NCBI RefSeq assembly: GCF_001306915.1
Contig: NZ_LJTC01000005.1
Location: forward strand, 62,001-126,000
Length of the DNA stretch: 64,000 nt
Origin: Pseudoalteromonas lipolytica
Lineage (GTDB): Bacteria > Pseudomonadota > Gammaproteobacteria > Enterobacterales > Alteromonadaceae
Reading direction: 5' to 3'
Shown: positions 26,618 through 34,075 of the stretch, in pieces
Position numbering within the stretch: position 1 is the first letter of the stretch
Layout of the letters: each line of letters starts with the position of its first letter
Notes under the pieces: generated by a model
Database searches by the model: none
The model's input: only the letters and a program-made list of their open reading frames with translations
Told to the model about the DNA's origin: nothing
Translations under genes and position numbers: made by a program

Positions 26618-26985
26618 TTAAAAAACACAAACCATCTGCACCTCAAACCGATAATTTTCTTGCTCTTCATAAACCCTAACACTTAAAACCAAGTCGCTAT
26701 GACCTTCGTTTCTCGTCCATAAATCAACTAAAACATCCCAATAAACTCTTTGCCAAACATAGACAGATAAACCCCATGCGTCTTCAGGTAAGCTAATCAA
26801 CTCCTCACCGTAATCTTCAATGTAGGAATTGATTTGGATTGAGGTAGCCTCAGGTAATTTCGACACTAATGGAATTTTGCCAATTGAGTAGTGGTATTTT
26901 TAACGAGGCACTCTACAGCGGCGTGTAATGTTTGTCGCCACTCAACAGGTATTGGTAGCTCTTTATCTTCGTCCTTGGTAACCAT
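26618..26985 (-). pseudogene. Small uncharacterised gene split by a frameshift
   Basis: An ATG at 26985 (after AAGGAAACTT) opens a 39-residue frame (MVTKDEDKELPIPVEWRQTL...) that ends with TAG at 26866-26868. The -1 frame then continues from an overlapping GTG (TAGTG) for 82 residues containing QINSYIEDYGEELISLP and WDVLVDLWTRNEGHSDLVL. The two parts together look like one small protein of about 120 residues of a family of unknown function with an EWR...DLWT.EG.SDLVL pattern. The likeliest reading is a one-base indel pseudogene. Translational coupling or programmed slippage is possible. It is opposite in strand to the cassettes. Confidence 0.6.
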
Positions 26986-27377
26986 AAGTTTCCTTATATC
27001 TATTTTTATTTTCTCTTTATTGCCAATAGCGAACCTTCAACTATAACTCCTTTATGACCCAAAATGAGTAAGTGATACGGTCTCAATAGAGCGAATTACT
27101 CAAAAGAGCGAACTTCGGTCATTCAAAATTGCTTTTCTATTTCGTCAAAGTATATTGCTTGCATAGTCAGGAAAGCGACCCAATCGCTCGTTTTTGTCCT
27201 GACACAAAAGCTAGAACTACTGCATTTTAGTTGTAATGGCAATTAGTTAAGAAGTTTGCTACAAATGAGTCATTCAGAAAAACGAGCGACGCTGTGGTAG
27301 AAAAACGCGCAATTCGCTCGTTATAAACATGTTAGCCTCTTGTGTGAGCAAAGATGTATTAATCGAATGGAATATTC
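26986..27377 (+). promoter_or_regulatory. Upstream region of the ATPase/HNH operon with repeated GAGCGA motif
   Basis: This stretch of 392 bp has no gene. The hexamer GAGCGA occurs five times: at 27089-27094, 27106-27111 and 27284-27289 on the plus strand, and at 27184-27189 and 27314-27319 on the minus strand. Two copies form the inverted pair AACGAGCGA (27281-27289) and TCGCTCGTT (27314-27322). GTTAGCC near 27335 resembles the end of an attC site but has no clear partner arm. Confidence 0.5.
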
Positions 27378-28910
27378 ATGAAATTTAAAGTTTTAGCTGC
27401 TGGAAAAAGCTGTCCAATTGACAAGCCCAATCGTGCTTATTTAGTGACGGATAATTGGGATGATTGGTTTGAATTTTCAACGATGTATACTTTGATTTAT
27501 GTTGATGGCGATCTAAATAGAAATAGAATTGGTTCGACTAAAATCGGCCAATTTAATATGGAGAAAGAACAAAGAAGGCCAAAAATACCTGATAGCTTCA
27601 ATGAATTAAGCAATGATTTTTTCTCGGTCGGTCAAGATGATAGTTTTTACGACGAATTAAATAAGCTAGGCGAAGAAATAAGGTCTCAAATACTTTCCGC
27701 CCTTAATGACATTGCTTTAGACGAAAACCTCTATGAGAAAGCAATTAAAGAGCGGGTTACAGGTACATCATTACTAAGATCAGTAAGTCATACTTCAATC
27801 AAAGGACAATATAGAAGGCTTGCCAAAGGGGGGGCTCGATTATCTGAATACTCTTTCTCATATAAATCGCCGAAAATGAGAGGCACTGAAGGTACAAGAC
27901 TCAACTTGGCTTTTGAAGTGACTCCGGAGAGTAATCCCCCAACAAATATACATGTCCTTATCGGTCGAAATGGTGTCGGAAAAACTCATTTAATTAATAA
28001 TATGATCAGCTCTCTTATTGATGATGAATCACCCGCCTCTAAAGTGGGTGAGTTTTCATCTTCGGATGAGTTTGAAGGAGAACTCTTTTCTAATGTTGTA
28101 TCAGTTACGTTTAGTGCATTTGATGAAACTGAGCCATTAGCTGAGAAAAAGGATAAATCATCAGGAATTCAATTTTCTTATGTTGGTCTTAAAAGGGTAA
28201 AAAAAGGAAGTGAGAAAAACCTTCCCCCAAAAAGTCCTGTAATTCTTAAAAATGAATTTGTGAAAAGTATTTTGGCCTGCAAGGCAGGAAACAAGATAGA
28301 GCGTTGGAAAAGAGCAATAGAAAAGCTAGAGACTGATCCAGTATTTGGCGATATTAATGTAGCATCTATTCTTAATAATGAGAATGAAGATGATTTCAAG
28401 GATATTGCAGGAAGGATATTCAAAAACTTAAGCTCTGGTCACAAAATTGTACTTCTTACAATAACAAGGCTTGTAGAAACAATCGAAGAAAGGAGTTTAG
28501 TTTTCCTAGATGAGCCGGAGGCTCATCTCCACCCACCCCTTTTATCTGCTTTTATTCGTTCTCTTTCAGATCTTTTAATAAATAGGAATGCTGTTTCAAT
28601 AATAGCAACGCATTCACCAGTGGTTCTTCAGGAGGTGCCTAGAAGTTGTACGTGGAAGCTTTGGAGAAGCGGTCATTTGTCAAAAGTTGAAAGGCTTGAG
28701 ACTGAATCATTTGGAGAAAATGTAGGAATATTGACTAGAGAGGTTTTTGGATTAGAGCATACGGATTCAGGGTTCCACAATTTACTAAACGATGCTGTTG
28801 ATAAATTTGAAAGCTATGAGGCTGCAATAAATAGCTTTAACAGCCAGTTGGGTTTAGAAGCAAAAGGTATATTGCGTGCTTTATATGGTGTGAAGAGATC
28901 CAAGACATGA
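27378..28910 (+). CDS. ABC/AAA-type ATPase of a Septu-like (PtuA-like) defence pair
   Basis: The product has 510 residues. It carries an SMC/Rad50/OLD-like ATPase: Walker A GRNGVGKT (196-203), ABC signature LSSGH (351-355), Walker B SLVFLDEPEAHLHPP (catalytic E379) and H-loop IIATHSP (H412). The first ~180 residues before Walker A are an extra domain (including YLVTDNWDDWFEFSTMYTLI) that I do not recognise; classical PtuA proteins place Walker A near the N-terminus. GGAATATTC precedes the ATG. It overlaps the HNH gene by 4 bp (ATGA), so the two are translated together. With the HNH partner it resembles the Septu anti-phage system. Function as defence is inference; ATPase assignment is firm. 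Confidence 0.88.
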   Translation: MKFKVLAAGKSCPIDKPNRAYLVTDNWDDWFEFSTMYTLIYVDGDLNRNRIGSTKIGQFNMEKEQRRPKIPDSFNELSNDFFSVGQDDSFYDELNKLGEEIRSQILSALNDIALDENLYEKAIKERVTGTSLLRSVSHTSIKGQYRRLAKGGARLSEYSFSYKSPKMRGTEGTRLNLAFEVTPESNPPTNIHVLIGRNGVGKTHLINNMISSLIDDESPASKVGEFSSSDEFEGELFSNVVSVTFSAFDETEPLAEKKDKSSGIQFSYVGLKRVKKGSEKNLPPKSPVILKNEFVKSILACKAGNKIERWKRAIEKLETDPVFGDINVASILNNENEDDFKDIAGRIFKNLSSGHKIVLLTITRLVETIEERSLVFLDEPEAHLHPPLLSAFIRSLSDLLINRNAVSIIATHSPVVLQEVPRSCTWKLWRSGHLSKVERLETESFGENVGILTREVFGLEHTDSGFHNLLNDAVDKFESYEAAINSFNSQLGLEAKGILRALYGVKRSKT

Positions 28911-29746
28911 GAAAATTAACCCGACCAGATGATGACGCAGTAGTTGTCTTTGAGGCATGTATAGATCGTATTCGTAATGCTGATCTCAAGCGCCGATTAC
29001 AATCTTGCTCATTAGAAATTGGTGAAGCATCAGTTGAATTTGACGAGAAAGCTGCTTTGGCAGAATTACATACCATTGAAGCCAAAGAAATTGTAGCGGA
29101 TGTGGTTTCAGTTGATGAGATGAAAAAGGTCTACACAGGGCGAATGGCTAAAAAATTAGCTCCTGGTAGAGTTTACTATGATAAATTAATGTCATTGCCA
29201 GAGCATGGAAGATGTCCCCTATGTTCTCAACGTGTTGTTTCTACTTTAGATCATCATTTGCCCAAAGCTCATTATCCGTCTTTAGCCGTATCCCCATTAA
29301 ATCTTGTTCCTGCTTGTCAAGATTGCAATAAAATTAAAAGTGAAGATATACCGTTAAATTCAGAACAAGAAACACTACACCCTTACTACGATGATGTGGA
29401 AGGGTTTTCATGGGTTAAAGCAAAATTAACAGAATCCATCCCTGTTGTTGTGGAATTTTATGTAGAACCTCCTGCTGAATGTGATGATGTATTAATTGAA
29501 AGGCTAAAGCACCATTTTGTGACGTTTGATTTAGCCGCCCTTTATTCTTCGCATGCAGCTGAAGAGCTTGCAAATATAGAGTTTATAGCTAGAAAAATCT
29601 TCGAAGATTCCGGCAGTATTGAACTAAAGGCGTATTTAGGAGATATGGCAAGTAGTAGAAAGCAGGTGAGTTTAAATTCTTGGCAGTCGGCTTTTTATAC
29701 TTGTTTGCATGAAAGTGATTGGTTTTGCCAAAACAGATTTCAATAA
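28907..29746 (+). CDS. HNH endonuclease of a Septu-like (PtuB-like) defence pair
   Basis: The product has 279 residues, with a helical N-terminal ~95 residues. An HNH/zinc-ribbon core at about 101-143 follows: CPLC (C103, C106), STLDHHLPKAHYPSLAVSP with D115/H116, N132 in LNLVPAC, then C137, C140 and N141 in CQDCNKIKSED. The DHxLPK...YP.LAV.P.NLVP.C..CN pattern is that of PtuB/RloF-like HNH nucleases paired with an ATPase. It starts inside the stop of the ATPase gene. The C-terminal 130 residues have no motif I can name and may contact the ATPase. An attC-like site begins four bases after the stop codon, so both genes appear to travel as one cassette. Confidence 0.87.
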   Translation: MRKLTRPDDDAVVVFEACIDRIRNADLKRRLQSCSLEIGEASVEFDEKAALAELHTIEAKEIVADVVSVDEMKKVYTGRMAKKLAPGRVYYDKLMSLPEHGRCPLCSQRVVSTLDHHLPKAHYPSLAVSPLNLVPACQDCNKIKSEDIPLNSEQETLHPYYDDVEGFSWVKAKLTESIPVVVEFYVEPPAECDDVLIERLKHHFVTFDLAALYSSHAAEELANIEFIARKIFEDSGSIELKAYLGDMASSRKQVSLNSWQSAFYTCLHESDWFCQNRFQ

Positions 29747-29749
29747 AAA

Positions 29750-29821
29750 GGCTAACAAGTTGCTGCACACGGAAAAATTACTCGCTGCGCTCCTAATTTT
29801 CCGGTGAGCAAGGCGTTAGGT
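29750..29821 (+). repeat. attC-like integron recombination site 1
   Basis: The 72 bp run from GGCTAAC to GTTAGGT. The arms fold as TTGCT-CAC-CGGAAAATTA against TAATTTTCCGGTGAGCAA, with single unpaired bases on the 5' arm (the extra G, A and A), the hallmark of attC sites. The 3' box GTTAGGT fits GTTRRRY. The next ORF starts five bases after it. Confidence 0.8.
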
Positions 29822-29826
29822 GTTTC

Positions 29827-30207
29827 GTGAGAGTCGAGGCGATAAATCAATTCGTTGGATGTATTGAACGTCTGCTAAATGGAGAACAAATAGATCTCTA
29901 CGGTGAAAGTGTATCTTCATCATTTGAATACATTGCTGCAGAAATATTAACGGAACAGCTCATAGAAGGGATTTGGTACGATGGTGTATCAAACATGGTC
30001 GCTAATGTCGAAAATTCAAATAGAGTTGTGTTTTCTGGCTACATGTATGTTTGCCTAAATCAGGAAAAATTCTGGCAAGAGCCATTCAAAGCAGTTGTTA
30101 AAGATGAGAGAGTCTCACACAACGGGGTAAGGGTTTACGTGAAAATAGGAGAGTTAGAAGGTGAAAAGGAACTACTATCAATGGAATGGCACTATAGAAA
30201 CACCTAA
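29827..30207 (+). CDS. Hypothetical cassette protein
   Basis: The 126-residue product has no recognised family. It has no signal peptide or membrane segment and is mixed alpha/beta by appearance (for example NRVVFSGYMYVCLNQEKFWQEPF). The GTG start lies five bases after an attC-like site, and the stop TAA lies inside the next attC-like box (ACCTAAC). Exact filling of the space between two attC sites is strong support that this is a real cassette gene, although no SD is visible. Confidence 0.7.
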   Translation: MRVEAINQFVGCIERLLNGEQIDLYGESVSSSFEYIAAEILTEQLIEGIWYDGVSNMVANVENSNRVVFSGYMYVCLNQEKFWQEPFKAVVKDERVSHNGVRVYVKIGELEGEKELLSMEWHYRNT

Positions 30208-30304
30208 CAAACCGCTGTAGACGCACGTGGAGCGTGCTGGGACAAAAACACGTGGGCTGTCCTCGCTTCGCTCGATATTATAGCCCCTAAGCGGGGTGTT
30301 AGCA
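30202..30304 (+). repeat. attC-like integron recombination site 2
   Basis: The 103 bp run from ACCTAAC (RYYYAAC consensus) to GTTAGCA. CTAACA pairs with TGTTAG, and ACCGCT pairs with AGCGGGGT with one bulged base. The 3' box departs from GTTRRRY at one position. It overlaps the stop of the preceding gene. Confidence 0.7.
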
Positions 30305-30391
30305 ATTTAATTTAGCATTTAGAAAATCTTTTAACCCCTTTTGGTGTGTTCGAACGTTATTAAAAAACAATAATTAAAATTTCAGGAAAAT

Positions 30392-31693
30392 ATGAACAAT
30401 AAAGTATTTAAACCCCTCATCGTTAGCTCACTCGTTCTATGCAATTATGTCAGCGCTGCAGATTGTCATGATGTGTCACAAAATATTGCCAAACAACTTG
30501 AAGATAACTACGTCATTGAAAATACAGCAACAAGGTTAGCTCAGTTAATACGTTCGCAAGTATTTTTATCTGGTTGTGAACGTCAAAAGTCATCTGAAGA
30601 TATTGCTGAATTTATGACCTTGGAATTAAACAAGATTGCAAATGATAAACATCTTTCTGTTGTTTATGATCCAAATTGGGTTAGTGAATTGAAATACTAT
30701 CGTTCGTCAGCACAAACTGAGGCGTTTGCTGATAGTCGTGTCATGGAGACTCCTATAGACAACTATGGTTTTAAAAAGGTTGAATTGCTTGATGGCAATA
30801 TTGGTTACCTCGATATAAGAACTTTCTCTGACAGTCACTTAGGAGGTGAGACGCTTGAAAATGCGATGAAATTTTTACAGCATGCCGATGGTATCATTAT
30901 TGATTTAAGGAACAATTATGGCGGTAGTCCATTTATGGTGACTTCCTTAGCAAGTTACTTCTTTGACCTAGATACAGTCCATTTATCAACTTTTGAAAGC
31001 CGTGAAAACGGTGTGTTAACTCAAACGCAAGATTGGACTTCGCCATATGTACCTGGTCCTAGGTTTAAAGAGACTCCACTTTATATCCTCACCAGCAGTA
31101 ATTCTGCATCCGCTGCAGAAGGCTTTAGCTATTCAATGCAAAGTTTGAATAGAGCAACCATTGTTGGAGAGGTAACTGCTGGCGCCGCTCATGGTAGAAG
31201 TACTGAAATAGTAAATAATGATTATATTCTCACTTTACCATCCACACGACCTGTAGATCCAAGAACAAATGACAACTGGGAAAGAAAGGGGGTGAAACCA
31301 AATATTGAAACAAGTAGTGATAATGCATTTTATGTTGCTTATGCAGAGGTGCTTAATTCCTTAATCAAAAGTAATAGTAAAAACCTTGGTTTGCATCAAT
31401 GGGTCTATCCATTGGTTAAAGCAAAATCGAGCCAATACCAGCCAAGTCAGAGTGATTTCAATCAGATAGTAGGTACGTTTGGAGAGCGCAAGATATTCCA
31501 AAAAAGTGGTAAACTCTTTTATCAATATTCAAATGATCCGGCGTTTGAAATTGAGTTACTTGATAAAAAGACCATTGTTTTTAAAGCGTTTACTGAAGCA
31601 AGACTGCAAGCAATATATAAAAATAAGCAAGTCATTGCATTGAAAATGCTCTCTTTGGGTGAGGATGAAAGAGTGTTTCAGAGAACGATGTAA
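30392..31693 (+). CDS. Secreted S41-family (tail-specific/IRBP-type) peptidase
   Basis: This 433-residue protein has a signal peptide (MNNKVFKPLIVSSLVLCNYVSA). An N-terminal helical IRBP-like segment (DCHDVSQNIAKQLEDNYV...KIANDKHLSVVY) precedes the S41 core: IGYLDIRTFSD, GIIIDLRNNYGGSP, and the nucleophile region TSSNSASAAEGFSYSM with the serine of SAS/AAE, then IVGEVTAGAAHG. No PDZ domain is evident between the parts. It should be a periplasmic or outer-membrane-exposed peptidase. CAGGAAAAT precedes the ATG. It lies between attC-like sites 2 and 3, so it is a cassette gene. Confidence 0.9.
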   Translation: MNNKVFKPLIVSSLVLCNYVSAADCHDVSQNIAKQLEDNYVIENTATRLAQLIRSQVFLSGCERQKSSEDIAEFMTLELNKIANDKHLSVVYDPNWVSELKYYRSSAQTEAFADSRVMETPIDNYGFKKVELLDGNIGYLDIRTFSDSHLGGETLENAMKFLQHADGIIIDLRNNYGGSPFMVTSLASYFFDLDTVHLSTFESRENGVLTQTQDWTSPYVPGPRFKETPLYILTSSNSASAAEGFSYSMQSLNRATIVGEVTAGAAHGRSTEIVNNDYILTLPSTRPVDPRTNDNWERKGVKPNIETSSDNAFYVAYAEVLNSLIKSNSKNLGLHQWVYPLVKAKSSQYQPSQSDFNQIVGTFGERKIFQKSGKLFYQYSNDPAFEIELLDKKTIVFKAFTEARLQAIYKNKQVIALKMLSLGEDERVFQRTM

Positions 31694-31698
31694 AAATT

Positions 31699-31797
31699 GC
31701 TAACAAGGCTGTTAACACGGACAAAAAATAGTTGGCTTTGATTGTACCTAACAAAATTCTAGCCAACTATTTTTAGCTGGTTACAACGGCGTGAAGA
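31699..31797 (+). repeat. attC-like site 3 with degenerate 3' box
   Basis: It starts GCTAACAAGGCTGTTAAC and contains a perfect 14-bp inner stem (AAAAATAGTTGGCT / AGCCAACTATTTTT). It ends GGTTACAACGGCGTGAAGA. The 5' half is a normal attC, but the expected GTTRRRY box reads GTGAAGA, so it may be inactive. Confidence 0.65.
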
Positions 31798-32199
31798 TCC
31801 GCTTTTGGCACAGAGTCATCCTTCGGCGCTAAATTGTTTCTGTCCATCATCGAGTTACAAATATAACTCGCCTTTGCCCCAAAATAAGTTAGGTTAAATG
31901 CTCTAATGGCTGCTTTGCGCGTGCAAATATATAGTTGCTTATTTAGCCAAACTTAGGTGTAATGAAAGTATAATAAACGCTGAGCAATGCAGGCCGAGCT
32001 TACATAACACTAACTAAGCTGATTAAACTAGCTAGGAAAGTGAGAGCCTCAAAAAAGCCTACTTTTTATAAGTAAAGCCATAGCATAGACAATACCAACT
32101 CTGACACTCCGAGCAGGTAACAGCTCAGTCCAACAACCGATTATGCAACACAAACTGCGTGTTGCATAAATACTAAAATGTTAGTTAGCAAGGGAATTT
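31798..32199 (+). other. Non-coding cassette remnant
   Basis: These 402 bp hold no ORF I would defend. TTATGCAACAC and GTGTTGCATAA (about 32152-32180) form a perfect 11-bp hairpin, followed by ATGTTAGTTAGC, which may be the end of a decayed attC site. AAGGGA gives the SD of the next gene. Confidence 0.45.
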
Positions 32200-32805
32200 A
32201 TGCGATTATATTTACTTATTTTGTTGCTTTTATTCTCCGTCGAAAGCCTTTCCAATGTACTTGTGAAAAGCGAACATTCTGTACCTGTGGGGATGGCTGA
32301 ATTAAATACATTCAAGAAAACCTGCGGAAACAAATGTAGCTTTACTGGGTATATCAATGTCAACAAACTGCATTTTAGTGAAGATGTAGAGTCAGGTGCT
32401 TTTTTATTGGTGCGAAGCGAAGGTGGGACAAAATCATTTTCGGTTGGCATTAAAGCAAATGAAGATGATAAAAGCGCTGAACTGGTTGTTATGTTTAATG
32501 ATGGTAAAAATAATTCTGACTCTATCGTTTTAGCAAAGTCATCGTTAAATGCTTGGGAGGGTTTCTTATTATCATGGCACGATAAAGAGTTACTAATTGA
32601 AAATTTGCGCAGCGTAAAAAAGATAGGCTTAAACAACACACCATATTCACAAATTGAGAAATCTGGGATTACATACCAAACTACGCTGACTTTTAGTCCA
32701 GATCACATTGCATATATGTTTATGGGCAGTGATGCGGAAATGTGGATCGAAATGAAAAACCAGAATTATAACTCTAGCTGGAAAGAGCGGTATGATAAAA
32801 ACTAA
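32200..32805 (+). CDS. Secreted hypothetical cassette protein
   Basis: The 201-residue product has a signal peptide (MRLYLLILLLLFSVESLS) and a mature part rich in beta-type stretches (GAFLLVRSEGGTKSFSVGIK). A close cysteine pair is present (TCGNKCS), probably a disulfide. The family is not recognised. The start has AAGGGAATTT as SD. The stop codon lies inside ACTAACAAAAG, resembling the 5' box of an attC site, as seen in the upstream cassettes. The protein is probably periplasmic or surface-exposed. Confidence 0.75.
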   Translation: MRLYLLILLLLFSVESLSNVLVKSEHSVPVGMAELNTFKKTCGNKCSFTGYINVNKLHFSEDVESGAFLLVRSEGGTKSFSVGIKANEDDKSAELVVMFNDGKNNSDSIVLAKSSLNAWEGFLLSWHDKELLIENLRSVKKIGLNNTPYSQIEKSGITYQTTLTFSPDHIAYMFMGSDAEMWIEMKNQNYNSSWKERYDKN

Positions 32806-33162
32806 CAAAAGAATTATGCCGTTGAGCAAGCTCAACTGTTACGCGATTTCGTCGCGCACCATACTCAGGAGTTACCGAATAAATACTCTAACGTGCTTTT
32901 GTCCAAATATGAGTTTGTCCAACCACCTTTTCCTTGTTAAAAACAGACCTTTAACGCTTTTACATTACCCTACTTTTAGAAAAAATGAGTAAGCACTTAT
33001 GATTGAAACCAGGCGAAGTCGTAAATACATATTAAACAAAACATACTGAACCAATAATAGGGTTTGAAAACTATAAAAGCCCACTAATGTAGGCTTTGGT
33101 AGGACTAACTACTAGGACAAAATTTTTAATTCTTTGCTTACGTAAACTAAGCTTTGCTTAAT
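32806..33162. other. Intergenic, possible decayed attC
   Basis: The first part contains GTTGAGC-AA-GCTCAAC (about 32820-32835), a perfect hairpin that could be the middle of a decayed attC site. Another short hairpin (AAAGCC / GGCTTT) is near 33078-33098. I see no coding frame. Confidence 0.4.
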
Positions 33163-33441
33163 CTAAAAATCTGTATTATCACTGATACCTGCATCATCAA
33201 ATCCCCAGTCTGACGCACCGTGGTCGTCATCAAACGTTATGATCCCATCTTCATATGATAACATAAAGCTATGGTCTGTGTGGTTTACATGACACTCATC
33301 AGTGCTCGATATTGAATCTGACAAAGCTAAGTTGTCATTAATATCTATTAACGATACAGGCTCTGTGAGAGGCTCTGAAATATCGCTTACAAGAATCCAA
33401 GCTAATAGAAGTGAGCTGTGACAAAAACAACTCATGACCAT
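33163..33441 (-). CDS. Small hypothetical membrane-anchored or secreted acidic protein
   Basis: A start at about 33441 or 33435 (MVMSCFCHSSLLLAWILVSD) gives a roughly 92-residue protein with one N-terminal hydrophobic segment and an acidic tail (ISSTDECHVNHTDH, then DDDHGASDWGFDDAG). There is no clear SD and no recognised family. The frame is open to 33477. It is the rightmost ORF of the island and is leftward, unlike the cassette genes. The coding call is tentative. Confidence 0.4.
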   Translation of the reverse strand: MVMSCFCHSSLLLAWILVSDISEPLTEPVSLIDINDNLALSDSISSTDECHVNHTDHSFMLSYEDGIITFDDDHGASDWGFDDAGISDNTDF

Positions 33442-33493
33442 TGTGACAAGTAAAAAGCAGAAACAAAACTGTGGCAAAAAATCGTCACAGTTT
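33438..33493. repeat. TGTGAC/GTCACA motif cluster, right island end
   Basis: It contains TTGTGACAAG and the near-palindrome AACTGTGGC / GTCACAGTT. The 22 bp at 33472-33493 are identical to 26524-26545. Each 22-bp copy lies 83 bp from its neighbouring 59-bp att copy. Confidence 0.6.
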
Positions 33494-33552
33494 GGGTTAA
33501 TTTTATAAAAAAATGGATGTGACTAAGAAAAACTATATTGCAGAAAAGAAAA

Positions 33553-33575
33553 AACCCGTTGAAAATCAACGGGTT
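33553..33575 (-). terminator. Terminator of tRNA-Leu, supplied by the island
   Basis: AACCCGTTGA-AAA-TCAACGGGTT is a perfect 10-bp stem; on the minus strand it is followed by a T run. It differs from the terminator stem attached to the displaced tRNA fragment, as expected if the insert brought its own. Confidence 0.88.
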
Positions 33576-33581
33576 AAAAAG

Positions 33582-33666
33582 TGGTACCAGTAGGCGGACT
33601 TGAACCGCCACGCCCGAAGGCAACGGATTTTGAATCCGTCATGTCTACCAATTCCATCATACTGGC
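33582..33666 (-). tRNA. tRNA-Leu (anticodon CAA)
   Basis: The minus strand reads an 85-nt leucine tRNA with encoded CCA. The acceptor arms GCCAGTA/TACTGGT pair (one G-U), the anticodon stem ACGGA/TCCGT encloses TTCAAAA (anticodon CAA), and a long variable arm (TGCCTTCGGGCG) marks the class II type. The T arm has GGTTCAAGT. It is the integration target of the island to its left, and its 3' part is duplicated at 26382-26440. Confidence 0.95.
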
Positions 33667-34075
33667 TTCATTTTTCTTTAACCTTCTAAACACGAGAAGA
33701 TAAAGAAAAACCACTTTAGAGCGAAAGCTTTTTTTACTGCTTTTGTCTCTATGCCAAGCATTATACAAAGAATGGGTAAGGCAGCAAGCGTTTTGTGCGG
33801 CGTCACTGATCAACCGCACAATAATTAAACAAGTTGTTAACTTTAGAGTTTGTCAGTGCCCACTACCCTACTAGTTTTATAGGTATTGAAATTTTTAAAG
33901 CTTGGATGATTAAAGATATGGTGGGTTTCGCTTTAATAAATAGTGATGTTTGCATACTCATTTTGATTATGTAATTAAGGTTAGCAAAGCCAGTTCAGTT
34001 CCCAGCATACTAAACAGCCGTTAAGTATTTCTTGTTTGCGAAGGACTTTGCTAAACTACTGCGCAATTTAATTGG
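33667..34075. other. Intergenic upstream of tRNA-Leu and the RDD gene
   Basis: About 400 bp without a convincing gene. It must hold the leftward tRNA promoter and the rightward RDD-gene promoter; I did not find distinctive elements. Confidence 0.5.

Noticed and set aside
27378-29746. Retron-associated Septu (retron with PtuAB)
   Set aside because: No reverse transcriptase or msr/msd-like structure is visible next to the pair.
32120-32190. A fourth attC site upstream of the secreted cassette gene
   Set aside because: There is a good central hairpin, but the outer boxes do not pair convincingly; kept only as a possible remnant.
33574-33819. Open frame across the tRNA-Leu gene
   Set aside because: It overlaps the intact tRNA on the same strand, so it is a chance frame.
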